DNA of 64,000 nt from Brachybacterium squillarum M-6-3 (lineage in GTDB: Bacteria > Actinomycetota > Actinomycetes > Actinomycetales > Dermabacteraceae), in NCBI RefSeq assembly GCF_000225825.1, contig NZ_AGBX01000007.1:1-64000 (forward strand), in the 5' to 3' direction. A program made the translations under genes and the position numbers. Below the pieces are notes generated by a model. The model made no database searches and was not told where the DNA came from. It saw nothing but the letters and a program-made list of their open reading frames with translations. This document shows positions 29,719-41,999 of this stretch, in pieces (positions within the stretch are counted from its first letter, which is position 1; each line of letters starts with the position of its first letter).

Positions 29719-29837
29719 GGGAAGGAACCCGACGCAGGAGCGTCCAGGAAGAGTACTCGCGGCGACGATGGGAGCAATCCCGCACCGCGGCCCCGCGGCG
29801 GTCCGGCCCCGTGTGCGGAGAGCGTGCCCGGACGGCC

Positions 29838-30655
29838 TCAGCTGTCCGTCCAGCGGAACCAGCGCATCACCGCCAGGGTGCCCAGCACCGCCCAGGTCAG
29901 CAGCACGACCGCCGAGCCGAGGGAGAACGGCCCGTGCGCGAGGCAGGCTCGTAGCAGCTCCCCGAGCGCCCCGGAGGGCAGCAGGTCCACCAGGCCGCGC
30001 CAGAACCGCGGGTAGGTGGCGGCGGGGAAGGCGATGCCGCCCACGGCGACGAACAGCACGAAGGTCAGGTTGGAGACGGCCAGCACCGCCTCGGTGCGCA
30101 GCCGTCCGGCCAGCAGCAGACCCAGGGAGCCGAAGGCCAGGGTGCCCAGCGCCCACACCGGCACGGCCGCGAGCACTCCCAGCAGGGAGGGCCGCCAGCC
30201 GAGCGCGAGGCCCAACGCCCCGAGCAGCCCCACCTGGACCACGTGCACCAGCAGCGTCGCCAGCACCTTCCCGGCCAGGTAGCCGTCCCGGCCGAGCGGC
30301 GTCGTCGCCACCCAGCGCAGCACGCCGTTGCGGCGGTCGAAGCCGGTCTGGATGGCCTGGGAGGTGAAGGAGGTGGAGACCAGGGCGGTGGCCAGGGTCG
30401 CGGCCACGGCGGTGTCGACGGGGGCGATGCCCTCCAGGCGGCCGACGGGCAGCAGCCGCAGCCCGATCAGCACCATCGCGGGCAGGGCGATCGCGACCAT
30501 CAGCTGCTCGCCGTTGGTCAGCAGCGCGCGGGTCTCCAGCCGGGTGTGGGCCAGGATCCGCCGCGACGGGGAGGCGGGCCGGGCGGCACGGCGGGGCGCC
30601 TGCGCCTCGGTGCCCGCGGCGGCGGAGGACGAGGGGGCGGGGCTCGGCATGTCGG

Positions 30656-30659
<4 letters not shown>
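29838..30659 (-). CDS. ABC-2 type transporter permease
   Basis: A 273-residue membrane protein with six hydrophobic helices after a 40-residue Ala/Pro/Ser-rich N-terminus. The order is LMVAIALPAMVLIGL, DTAVAATLATALVS, TLLVHVVQVGLLGALGLAL, ALGTLAFGSLGLLLAG, VSNLTFVLFVAVGGIAFP and VVLLTWAVLGTLAVM. The loop RNGVLRWVATTPLGRDGYL is typical of ABC-2 exporters. Its start overlaps the ATP-binding gene (ATGA), so the two form one exporter. The cargo is unknown. Placement next to ctaA is conserved and suggests a role near respiratory-chain assembly (inference). Confidence 0.87.
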
Positions 30660-31600
<941 letters not shown>

Positions 31601-31610
31601 GGCGGCGACC

Positions 31611-31616
31611 ATGCTA
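31611..31616 (-). promoter_or_regulatory. -10 box of the ABC transporter operon
   Basis: On the minus strand TAGCAT lies 10 bases before ATG 31600, predicting a leader of only a few bases. Confidence 0.5.
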
Positions 31617-31639
31617 GGCCCCCGCCGGCCCCGCTCCGC

Positions 31640-32743
31640 TCAGGCGGCGGCCGGGGGCAGTGGCGTGCGGGCCGGATCGACCCGCTCGTCGGCCCGGGGC
31701 GGCGGGGGAGCGGAGCCCTCGGGCCCCCAGGTGTCGGTGTCGAAGCGGTCGCGGTCGTGCGGCGAGATCAGACCGGAGGGGTCGGGGCCCAGCGGCACCA
31801 CCTGCGTGGGGTTGATGTCGGTCTGCACCACGTAGTAGTGCTCCTTGATCTGCTGCAGGTCGATGGTGTCGCCGAAGCCCGGGGTGGTGAAGAGGTCCCG
31901 GGTGTAGCCCCACAGGTTGGGCATCGTGAACAGTGGCTGCCGGTTGGCCTTGAAGTGCCCGTGGTAGACCGCGTCGAAGCGGATCAGGGTGGGGAACAGG
32001 CGCACGTCGGCCTCGGTGATCCGGGAGCCCATCAGGTAGCGGGAGCGGCCCAGGCGCTCCTCCAGCTCGTCCAGCGCCGCCCACAGCGAGCGGTACTCGC
32101 GCTCGTAGTCCTCCTGGGTGCCGGCGAAGCCGGTCTTGTACACGCCGTTGTTCACGCGGTGCAGCATCCAGCGGTTCAGGGCGTCGATCTCCTCGCGCTG
32201 CCCCTCCGGGTAGAGGTCGGGGGCGCCCTCGCGGTGGTGGGCGGTCCACTCGGTGGCGAAGTCCAGCGTCATCCGCTGGAAGTCGTTGGTGACCACCTGT
32301 CCGCTGGGCACGTCGACCACGGCGGGCACCGTGATGCCGCGCGGGTAGTCGGGGTAGCGGGCGAAGTACGCCTGCTGCAGCCGCTCGATGCCGAGGACGG
32401 GGTCGACGCCGCCCGGGTCGAGGTCGAAGCGCCAGGAGCGCTGGTCGTGGGTGGGGCCTGCCATGGCCAGGGAGATCGCGTCCTCCAGGCCGAGCAGTCG
32501 GCGGGAGATCAGCGCGCGGTTCGCCCAGGGGCAGGCGCGGGCGGCGGCCAGGCGGTAGCGTCCGGGCTCGACGGGCCAGCCGTCGCGGCCGTCGCGGGTG
32601 ATGCGATCGGGGATGTAGGTCATGTCCCGATCGAAGGCCTTGCCCTGGGTGACGTAGCTGCCGCGCTGGTCGTGCGTGACCTGCCCGGTCGCCGGGGTGC
32701 CGGGGGATGGGCGGGAGCTGGGAGAGCTGGGGGAGGTGCTCAT
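31640..32743 (-). CDS. Glutathionyl-hydroquinone reductase homologue (GST superfamily, ECM4/YqjG type)
   Basis: A 367-residue Xi-class glutathione-transferase-like protein. The thioredoxin-fold N-terminus carries the catalytic motif ACPWANRAL (Cys about residue 75). The all-helical C-terminal half contains LGRSRYLMGSRITEADVRLFPTLIRFD, the conserved N-capping box region. Family members reduce glutathionyl- or mycothiol-conjugated quinones. Actinobacteria of this type generally make mycothiol instead of glutathione, so the natural thiol is probably mycothiol (inference). ATG 32743 follows AGGAGGC, and the Ser/Pro-rich first 35 residues are not conserved. Confidence 0.88.
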   Translation of the reverse strand: MSTSPSSPSSRPSPGTPATGQVTHDQRGSYVTQGKAFDRDMTYIPDRITRDGRDGWPVEPGRYRLAAARACPWANRALISRRLLGLEDAISLAMAGPTHDQRSWRFDLDPGGVDPVLGIERLQQAYFARYPDYPRGITVPAVVDVPSGQVVTNDFQRMTLDFATEWTAHHREGAPDLYPEGQREEIDALNRWMLHRVNNGVYKTGFAGTQEDYEREYRSLWAALDELEERLGRSRYLMGSRITEADVRLFPTLIRFDAVYHGHFKANRQPLFTMPNLWGYTRDLFTTPGFGDTIDLQQIKEHYYVVQTDINPTQVVPLGPDPSGLISPHDRDRFDTDTWGPEGSAPPPPRADERVDPARTPLPPAAA

Positions 32744-32778
32744 GGTCGATGCCTCCTGATGTCGGGGTCGATCATGCC

Positions 32779-32784
32779 AGTTTA
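32779..32784 (-). promoter_or_regulatory. -10 box of the quinone reductase gene
   Basis: On the minus strand TAAACT lies 36 bases before the ATG. GTTCAG 16 bases further upstream is a possible -35. The patch is AT-rich for this genome. Confidence 0.5.
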
Positions 32785-33003
32785 CCGAAGTCCTTGAATG
32801 CTGAACGAAAGGGGGATGTGGGGTGATGCGGCAGACGGCGGCGTCCGGCGGGAGCGCCCCTCCCTGTCCGCCCCTCATCCGCCCCCCATCGGCCTCCTGT
32901 CCGTTCCGTCCTGTCCGTTCCGCCCGGTCGGCGTCCTGTTCGTCGGACCCCCGGGTGACCCTTGTCATGGGGCGAGGCGCCCCCGCCCTCGCGTTCCGAA
33001 AGC
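32785..33003. other. Centre of the divergent region between the quinone reductase gene and sufR
   Basis: The 362-base gap 32744-33105 contains no convincing gene. It holds the minus-strand promoter at 32779-32784, a pyrimidine-rich stretch with tandem 14-base repeats (32895-32922), and the sufR promoter/operator from 33004. Confidence 0.5.
32895..32922 (+). repeat. Tandem 14-bp direct repeat upstream of sufR
   Basis: TCCTGTCCGTTCCG occurs twice with no spacer (32895-32908 and 32909-32922). A degenerate third copy TCCTGTTCG starts at 32934, and TCCCTGTCCG occurs about 30 bases before the pair. It could be a direct-repeat protein site or simple slippage. Confidence 0.8.
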
Positions 33004-33018
33004 TTGACATTGTAAAAT
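33004..33018 (+). promoter_or_regulatory. sufR promoter with candidate operator
   Basis: TTGACA-T-TGTAAA (33004-33016) is an inverted repeat with one mismatch, and TAAAAT (33013-33018) overlaps its right arm. The first half reads as a perfect -35 and the second as a -10, so which element is used is unclear. An AT-rich operator-like site here fits autoregulation by SufR. Confidence 0.5.
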
Positions 33019-33105
33019 CATGGATCGAACCGGGATGGGGCTCCGAGCCCCGGGCGGAGCCAGTGCGACCGCCACCCCGGACCCGCAGCAGGGAAGGAGG
33101 GCACC

Positions 33106-33899
33106 GTGCAGACCCGGGAACTCACCGAGGACGCCACCGCGCCCGAGCCCCTCGCGGCCGAGGGCGCCTCAGGGGAGGCCCCCCGCGCCCTGGAGCAGCG
33201 CGACACGCGGGACCGCCTGATCGAGGCGATCTCCGTCCACGGCCCCATCACCGCCCGCGTGCTGGCCGAGCGCTTCGGCCTCACCAGCGCCGCGGTGCGC
33301 CGCCACCTCTCGGCCCTGGAGGCCGAGGGCGTGATCGCCGAGCACGAGGTCCCCGTCGCCCGTCGCGGGCGGGGACGCCCCAGCAAGTCCTTCGTGCTCT
33401 CCAAGTCCGCCCACGACACCCTGCCGGGCGGCTACGACGAGCTCGCCGTGATGGCCTTCCAGGAGATCGCCCGCCTCGGCGGGCAGGAGGCCACCCGGGC
33501 GCTCGCCGACCGTCGCGTCGCCGATTGGCAGCAGGCGGTGTCCGCCAAGGTCACCGCGCGCGAGGCCGCCGGGGAGACCGTGACCCTGGCGCGCCGCCTC
33601 GAGCTGCTGGCCGAGCTGCTCACCGAGCGCGGCTACGCCACCACCGTGCGGCCGCTGACCGTGCCGCTGCCCGGCACCGGCAGCCGCGCCGGGGGAGGGA
33701 CCCGTACCCTCGTCACGGCGCAGCTCTGCCACGGCCACTGTCCCGTGCTGGACGTGGCCGCCGACCACCCCGAGCTGTGCGAGGCCGAGACCGAGGTCAT
33801 CGCCCGCATCATCGGGGCCCCCGTCCAACGGCTGGCCACCCTGGCCCAGGGTGCCCACGCCTGCACGACACACATTCCGCTCACCGAGGGAAGGACATC

Positions 33900-33903
<4 letters not shown>
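33106..33903 (+). CDS. sufR: Fe-S cluster-sensing repressor SufR
   Basis: Winged-helix regulator of the suf operon, 265 residues. The helix-turn-helix covers about 36-80 ([41 protein letters not shown]), followed by the basic wing [13 protein letters not shown]. The C-terminal half supplies Cys ligands for an Fe-S cluster: [21 protein letters not shown] and a further Cys in GAHACTTH. When the cluster is present, SufR represses. When iron or cluster supply fails, the operon is released (known for the family). GTG 33106 follows AAGGAGG. The stop overlaps sufB (ATGA). Confidence 0.92.
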
Positions 33904-35329
<1,426 letters not shown>

Positions 35330-35330
<1 letters not shown>

Positions 35331-36649
35331 TGACGTCCTCCGACGTGTACGACGAGACCAGCATCGCCACCGTGGAGGACCCCGCCTCCGCCGACGTGGC
35401 CGGGAACGCCGCCGGCGCCGCCCCCGTGGCGGCCCAGGGCACCCTCGGCCGGGAGGCCGCGGGCTCCGGTCCCGAGCTGGAGGACGAGGCGCTCGCGCTG
35501 CCCGACCAGGGCGGCCAGGGCTCCTCCCACGCCGCGGCCAGCCGCGCGGACCGCCTGCGCTCCTTCGAGCGCGGCGACCACTCGACCCCCAGCAGCAAGA
35601 TCGAGGAGTGGCGCTTCACCCCGCTGCGCCGCTTCGCCCCGCTGTTCGAGGACGTCGCCGGCGAGGCGGCCGTCGAGGTCACCGTGAGCCGCCCCGAGGG
35701 CGCCGCCGCCGAGTCGACCCTCGGCGCCGGCGAGGCCCCCCGCGGCACCGTGCTGGTGCCCGAGGACCTTCCCACCGCGATCGCCTCCGCCCGCACCGAG
35801 CAGGCATTGCACCTGGTGGCCCCGAAGAACACCGAGCTCGCCGAGCCCTTCCGGGTCCAGAGCGTCGGCCAGGGTGCCGAGCTGCGCGGCCACGGCCACG
35901 TGGTGCTGGAGACCCAGGAGTCCTCCGCCGCCACCTTCGTGCTGAACCACACCGGCTCCGCCCAGTACGTGCAGAACGTGGAGATGGTGGTCGGCGACAA
36001 CTCGCAGATGACCGTCATCACCCTGCAGGACTGGGACGACGACGCCCTGCACATCGCCACCCACCACGCCCGCGTGGGCCGGGACGCGAAGCTCAAGCAC
36101 ATCGCGGTCTCCCTGGGCGGCAGCGCCGTGCGGGTGAACACCATCGGCGAGTTCTCCGCCCCCGGCGGCGAGATCGAGGACCTGGGCCTGTACTTCTCCG
36201 ACGAGAACCAGTTCCTCGAGCACCGCCTGTTCGTGGACCACGCCGCCCCGAACTGCACCTCCAACGTCGCCTACAAGGGCGCGCTGCAGGGGCAGAAGGC
36301 CCGCTCCGTGTGGGTGGGCGACGTGCTGATCCGCAAGGCCGCCGAGGGCACCAACACCTACGAGCTGAACCGGAACCTGGTGCTCACCGAGGGCGCCCGC
36401 GCCGACTCGGTGCCGAACCTGGAGATCGAGACCGGGGAGATCGAGGGCGCCGGCCACGCCGCCGCCACCGGTCGCTTCGACGACGAGCAGCTGTTCTACC
36501 TCCGAGCCCGCGGCATCCCCGAGCAGGAGGCCCGCCGCCTCGTCGTGCGCGGCTTCTTCGCCGAGCTGATCCAGCAGATCGACGTGCCCGAGATCCGCGA
36601 GCACCTGTTCGCCTCCATCGAGACCGAGCTCGCCCGGAGCATGAACTGA
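35330..36649 (+). CDS. sufD: Fe-S cluster assembly protein SufD
   Basis: A 439-residue SufB paralogue that completes the SufBC2D scaffold. A variable acidic N-terminal segment of about 65 residues precedes SRADRLRSFERG and EEWRFTPLRRFAPLFE. The beta-helix core shows VQNVEMVVGDNSQMTVITLQDWDDDA and HIAVSLGGSAVRVNTIGEF. The conserved His lies in FVDHAAPNCTSNVAYKGAL, and the C-terminus reads ARGIPEQEARRLVVRGFFAE. Start and stop overlap sufB and the Rieske gene by one base and three bases respectively, which indicates tight translational coupling. Confidence 0.94.
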
Positions 36650-36987
36650 TGTCGGACGCCTTCGTGCCCGTCGCGGCCCTGTCCGATCTCGCCCCGGGAA
36701 CGGCGCTCGATGTCGTCGCCGGCGGCGTGGAGATCGCCCTGGTGCGCGACGAGCACGGAGGCGTCCACGCCCTCGAGGACCGCTGCTCCCACGACGACAT
36801 CGCGCTCAGCGACGGCGACGTGGAGGGCTGCACCATCGAGTGCTGGAAGCACGGCAGCCAGTTCGATCTGAGCACCGGCCGTCCCCTCCAGCTGCCGGCG
36901 GTCCGGCCGGTGCGGGTGATGCCCGTGCGCCTCGAGGACGGCACCGTCCTCGTCGACCCCACCGCGACCGTCCAGCCGACCAGCTGA
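36649..36987 (+). CDS. Rieske [2Fe-2S] ferredoxin-like protein
   Basis: A 112-residue single-domain Rieske protein. The cluster ligands CSHDD and CWKHGSQFD give the Cys-x-His ... Cys-x2-His pattern. It is usually annotated as a non-heme dioxygenase ferredoxin subunit, but no oxygenase is nearby. A position between sufD and sufC is conserved in actinobacteria and suggests electron supply for cluster assembly (inference). ATG 36649 overlaps the sufD stop. The last codons lie in an 8-base tandem repeat, so the C-terminal SFT/QPTS tail may vary between strains. Confidence 0.92.
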   Translation: MSDAFVPVAALSDLAPGTALDVVAGGVEIALVRDEHGGVHALEDRCSHDDIALSDGDVEGCTIECWKHGSQFDLSTGRPLQLPAVRPVRVMPVRLEDGTVLVDPTATVQPTS

Positions 36988-36998
36988 CCAGCTGACCA
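36978..36998 (+). repeat. 8-bp tandem repeat across the Rieske gene stop
   Basis: GACCAGCT occurs twice in tandem plus GACCA. The first copy ends in the last codons and supplies the TGA stop (36985-36987). Confidence 0.75.
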
Positions 36999-37048
36999 CA
37001 CCCTTCGTTCCGCTACCCACCAGCATCCCTGGTCAAGGAGAACCACCC

Positions 37049-37807
37049 ATGTCTGTCCTGGAGATCAAGAACCTCCACGCCACCGTCGAGACCCCCGAGG
37101 GCACCAAGCAGATCCTCAAGGGCGTCGACCTCACCATCCGCGGCGGGGAGACCCACGCGATCATGGGCCCCAACGGCTCCGGCAAGTCCACCCTCGCCTA
37201 CGCACTGGCCGGCCACCCCAAGTACGAGATCACCGAGGGCTCGGTGACCCTGGACGGGGAGGACGTGCTGGAGATGAGCGTGGACGAGCGCGCCCGCGCC
37301 GGCCTGTTCCTGGCCATGCAGTACCCGGTCGAGGTCCCCGGCGTGACCGTCTCGAACTTCCTGCGCACCGCCAAGACCGCGATCGACGGCGAGGCACCCT
37401 CGCTGCGCACCTGGGTCAAGGACGTCAAGGGCGCCATGGACGACCTGCGCATGGACCCCGCCTTCGCGGAGCGCAACGTCAACGAGGGCTTCTCCGGCGG
37501 CGAGAAGAAGCGCCACGAGATCCTGCAGATGCAGCTCATCAAGCCCTCCATGGCCATCCTCGACGAGACCGACTCCGGCCTCGACGTGGACGCGCTGCGC
37601 ATCGTCTCCGACGGCGTGAACCGCGCCAAGGAGAACACCGACGTGGGCATCATGCTCATCACCCACTACACCCGCATCCTGCGCTACGTGAAGCCGGACT
37701 TCGTGCACGTCTTCGTGAACGGCCGGATCGCCGAGCAGGGCGGCCCCGAGCTGGCCGAGCAGCTCGAGTCCGAGGGCTACGACCGCTTCCTGGCGGCCGC
37801 GAACTGA
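37049..37807 (+). CDS. sufC: Fe-S assembly ATPase SufC
   Basis: ABC-type ATPase of the SufBCD complex, 252 residues. Walker A GPNGSGKST lies at about residue 37, the Q-loop in AMQYPVEVPGV, the signature FSGGEKKRHEI near 150, Walker B AILDETDSGLD near 172, and the switch His in LITHYTRIL. The ETDSGLD form of Walker B is diagnostic for SufC. ATG 37049 follows AAGGAGAA. The gap of 61 bases from the Rieske gene is the longest inside the operon. Confidence 0.96.
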   Translation: MSVLEIKNLHATVETPEGTKQILKGVDLTIRGGETHAIMGPNGSGKSTLAYALAGHPKYEITEGSVTLDGEDVLEMSVDERARAGLFLAMQYPVEVPGVTVSNFLRTAKTAIDGEAPSLRTWVKDVKGAMDDLRMDPAFAERNVNEGFSGGEKKRHEILQMQLIKPSMAILDETDSGLDVDALRIVSDGVNRAKENTDVGIMLITHYTRILRYVKPDFVHVFVNGRIAEQGGPELAEQLESEGYDRFLAAAN

Positions 37808-37847
37808 TCGCCTCCCGCGGCGCGCCGCGGAGAACGGAGAGCACGTC

Positions 37848-38192
37848 ATGACCACGTCCGCCGAGGGCACCGGGATGCCCGCCGAGACCGTCACGGCCGA
37901 GCAGGTCACCGAGGCCATGAAGGACGTCATCGATCCCGAGCTGGGGATCAACGTCGTCGACCTGGGCCTGGTCTACGGGGTCACCGTCGAGGAGGGCAAT
38001 GCCGTCATCGACATGACCCTGACCTCCGCGGCCTGCCCGCTGACCGACCTGCTGGAGGAGCAGACCTTCGCGGTGCTCGACCCGATCACCGAGTCCCACC
38101 GCATCAACTGGGTGTGGATGCCGCCGTGGGGCATGGAGAAGATCACCGAGGACGGCCGCGAGCAGCTGCGCGCGATCGGCTTCAACCTCTGA
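37848..38192 (+). CDS. sufT: SufT-like metal-sulfur cluster assembly factor (MIP18/DUF59)
   Basis: A 114-residue MIP18-family protein. It has the conserved DPELGINVVDLGLVY segment and the reactive Cys in LTSAACPLTDLLEEQ. Family members help deliver or mature Fe-S clusters. In most actinobacterial operons sufS and sufU lie between sufC and this gene, but here only 40 bases separate them. ATG 37848 follows GGAGAG. The operon ends at a long hairpin 53 bases downstream. Confidence 0.9.
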   Translation: MTTSAEGTGMPAETVTAEQVTEAMKDVIDPELGINVVDLGLVYGVTVEEGNAVIDMTLTSAACPLTDLLEEQTFAVLDPITESHRINWVWMPPWGMEKITEDGREQLRAIGFNL

Positions 38193-38245
38193 GCCGAGTC
38201 CGAGCTGAGTCACTTCCCGGCGCCGTCTCCTGCGGCGCCGACGAC

Positions 38246-38284
38246 CAGGGCCCCGTCCCCGCCGTGCGCGGGGGCGGGGCCCTG
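38246..38284. terminator. Bidirectional terminator between sufT and ald
   Basis: CAGGGCCCCGTCCCCGC, loop CGTGC, then GCGGGGGCGGGGCCCTG, a 17-bp stem with one mismatch between convergent genes. Confidence 0.85.
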
Positions 38285-38321
38285 TCCTCCTCGTCCTCGT
38301 GCGGTCCTCGCGCGGAGTCGG

Positions 38322-39440
38322 TCAGCCGGCGATCACCGCGGCGGTGTCGGCGACCTCGATGCCGTGCGCCTCGCCGGTGCCGGCGTGGGTGAGGGCGCCG
38401 TCGTGGGTGTGCAGCCCGGCGGCGAGGGCCGGATCGGCGCGGAGGGTCTCCCGCCAGTCCCCGCTCGCCAGCCGCAGCACATAGGGGAGGGTCGCGTTGG
38501 TCAGCGCCGCCGTGGCGGTGACCGGCACCGAGCCGGGCATGTTCGCGACGCAGGAGAACACCGTGTCGTGCACCGTGAACGTCGGGTCGGCGTGGGTGGT
38601 GGGGCGGGAGTTCTCGAAGCAGCCGCCCTGGTCGATGGCGACGTCCACCAGCACCGACCCGGCCTTCATGGTGGAGACCATCTCCTCGGTGACCAGCTTC
38701 GGGGCCTTCTTGCCGGGGATCAGCACCGAGCCGATCACCACGTCGGCGTCGGCCACCTGGGTGGCGACGTCCAGGGTGGTGGAGTAGCGGGTGAGGATGC
38801 GGCCGTCGTGGACGTTCGCGATCTGCGCGAGGCGCGGCACGCTCACGTCCATCACGGTGACCTGCGCGTGCAGGCCCAGCGCCATCATCGCGGCCTGCTC
38901 TCCGACCACACCGCCGCCGAGCACCACCACGTGCGCCTCTCCGGTGCCGGGCACGCCGCCCATCAGCACGCCGGAACCGCCCAGCGGTGCCATCAGGTGA
39001 TAGGCCGCGACCTGGGTGGCCAGGCGCCCGGCGATGGCGCTCATGGGCGCCAGCAGCGGCAGGGAGCGGTCCGGCAGCTGCACGGTCTCGTAGGCGATGG
39101 CGGTGATGCCGGAGTCCAGCAGTGCCCGGGTGAGGGCCTCGTCGGCCGCGAGATGCAGATAGGTGAACAGCACCTGCCCCTTGCGCATCCGCGGGTACTC
39201 GGCGGGCAGCGGCTCCTTCACCTTCACGATCATGTCGGCGCCGTCCCACACCTCCTCGGCGGTGGGCAGGATGCGGGCCCCCGCGGCCACGTAATCGGTG
39301 TCCGGGATACGGGAGCCGACCCCGGCCCCGCTCTCGACCAGCACCTCGTGGCCCCGCAGGGCGAGCTCGTGGACTCCGGCGGCCGTGAGGCCCACCCGGT
39401 TCTCGTGGTTCTTGATCTCCCGGGGGACGCCGATGCGCAT
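38322..39440 (-). CDS. ald: Alanine dehydrogenase
   Basis: NAD-dependent L-alanine dehydrogenase, 372 residues, interconverting alanine and pyruvate plus ammonia. The N-terminal [19 protein letters not shown] is diagnostic. The catalytic Lys lies in [10 protein letters not shown] (about residue 75), the His in [10 protein letters not shown] (about 96), and the Asp in [12 protein letters not shown] (about 270). The NAD-binding Rossmann motif is [17 protein letters not shown] 39440 has AGGAGAG upstream, and a longer frame further upstream is not supported. It is monocistronic and divergent from the ABC-F gene. Confidence 0.96.
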   Translation of the reverse strand: MRIGVPREIKNHENRVGLTAAGVHELALRGHEVLVESGAGVGSRIPDTDYVAAGARILPTAEEVWDGADMIVKVKEPLPAEYPRMRKGQVLFTYLHLAADEALTRALLDSGITAIAYETVQLPDRSLPLLAPMSAIAGRLATQVAAYHLMAPLGGSGVLMGGVPGTGEAHVVVLGGGVVGEQAAMMALGLHAQVTVMDVSVPRLAQIANVHDGRILTRYSTTLDVATQVADADVVIGSVLIPGKKAPKLVTEEMVSTMKAGSVLVDVAIDQGGCFENSRPTTHADPTFTVHDTVFSCVANMPGSVPVTATAALTNATLPYVLRLASGDWRETLRADPALAAGLHTHDGALTHAGTGEAHGIEVADTAAVIAG

Positions 39441-39783
39441 GCGGGGTTCTCTCCTCAACTCTCTCGGTGACCGTCGACGCTGACGGACGGGACCACTATG
39501 GCATCCCGTGTCGGCCCGCGGCGGCCATTCGGCGAGCCCGTGTGACCGGCCCGTGACCTGCGGAACGGGCGGCACGGAGATGTCCGGCCGCGCGACCGGG
39601 GAACCGCGCCCGTGACCGACGCGGGGCCCGGCGGCGGCGCGGGGCTGTGGGTCGCGGCACCCGGCAGGGGTATCGGGGCGACCGGGGGAGGGGAGCGCCC
39701 ATAGACTCGCTCCGGCCCGGATGCGCCCAGTCCGCGCCGGCCGTCGTCCTCTCCCGCTCCCTCGACCCCCCAGGAGACCCGCC
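39441..39783. other. Divergent region between ald and the ABC-F gene
   Basis: 343 bases without a convincing gene. It holds a possible ald -10, CATAGT on the minus strand (39500-39495), and the ABC-F -10 TAGACT (39702-39707). Nothing else stands out. Confidence 0.5.
39702..39707 (+). promoter_or_regulatory. -10 box of the ABC-F gene
   Basis: TAGACT, with a predicted start near 39714 and a leader of about 70 bases. A long leader suits ABC-F genes, some of which are attenuated, but no uORF was recognised. Confidence 0.5.
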
Positions 39784-41388
<1,605 letters not shown>

Positions 41389-41408
41389 GCCCGCCCGGCC
41401 TGACCGGC

Positions 41409-41780
41409 TCAGCCGCCCGCGGACTCCCGGTGCCGCAGCAGCGCCGCGTCCAGCCAGTGCGCCAGCTCCGCCTCGTCCTCCAGCGCCTCGGCCTGCACGC
41501 TGATCCAGCCCGCGCCCATGCTGCGTCCGGCGCCCATCTCGGCCTGCGCGGCGCCGGGGCGGCCCACCAGCTCCTCGTGGTCGGCCGGGCGCACCCGGGC
41601 GAGCAGGGATCCGTCCCGGTGGGCGGAGACCAGCATCTCCTCGCCGAGCATCAGGGCCCGCACCCCGAACATCGCCTTCTCCCGCACCGGAGCGGTCTCG
41701 CCGCGCCGCTCCAGATGGGCCCGGATGCGGGTGAGCAGCCGTTGCTGCTCCGGGTGCTCGGCGGCCTCCGACGGGACCAT
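41409..41780 (-). CDS. TfoX N-terminal domain protein
   Basis: A 123-residue protein matching only the N-terminal half of TfoX/Sxy competence regulators: EKAMFGVRALMLGEEMLVSAH, LLARVRPADHEELV and the C-terminal GWISVQAEALEDEAELAHWLD. Stand-alone TfoX_N proteins are common in actinobacteria and have no proven competence role. ATG 41780 follows GGAGGAG. It is convergent with the ABC-F gene with only 20 bases between the stops. Confidence 0.82.
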   Translation of the reverse strand: MVPSEAAEHPEQQRLLTRIRAHLERRGETAPVREKAMFGVRALMLGEEMLVSAHRDGSLLARVRPADHEELVGRPGAAQAEMGAGRSMGAGWISVQAEALEDEAELAHWLDAALLRHRESAGG

Positions 41781-41984
41781 GGCTCCTCCTTCGTCCGGGC
41801 GGCGCGGCGGTGCGCGTCGGCGATGCCCCGACGGTAGGCGCTGCCCGGGCCCGGCGGAAGGGCGGGGGAGCGGCCGACGCCGCGGGGCCGCCGCCTCTGG
41901 CGCATCTCGCCCATTTCGCAACAGACGAATCACTGCGTGGCGCGAGTGTCGCGCGAAAAAGGGTGATCTCGCGGTGCTCGGTGG

Positions 41985-41999
41985 TACCGTGCCCGGGTG
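41985..41999 (+). promoter_or_regulatory. Leaderless promoter of the HTH gene at 41997
   Basis: TACCGT (41985-41990), 6 bases, then GTG (41997-41999). No Shine-Dalgarno is present. Confidence 0.65.

Noticed and set aside
41409-41780. TfoX-domain gene as evidence of a competence locus
   Set aside because: Only the N-terminal TfoX domain is present and no com genes are nearby.
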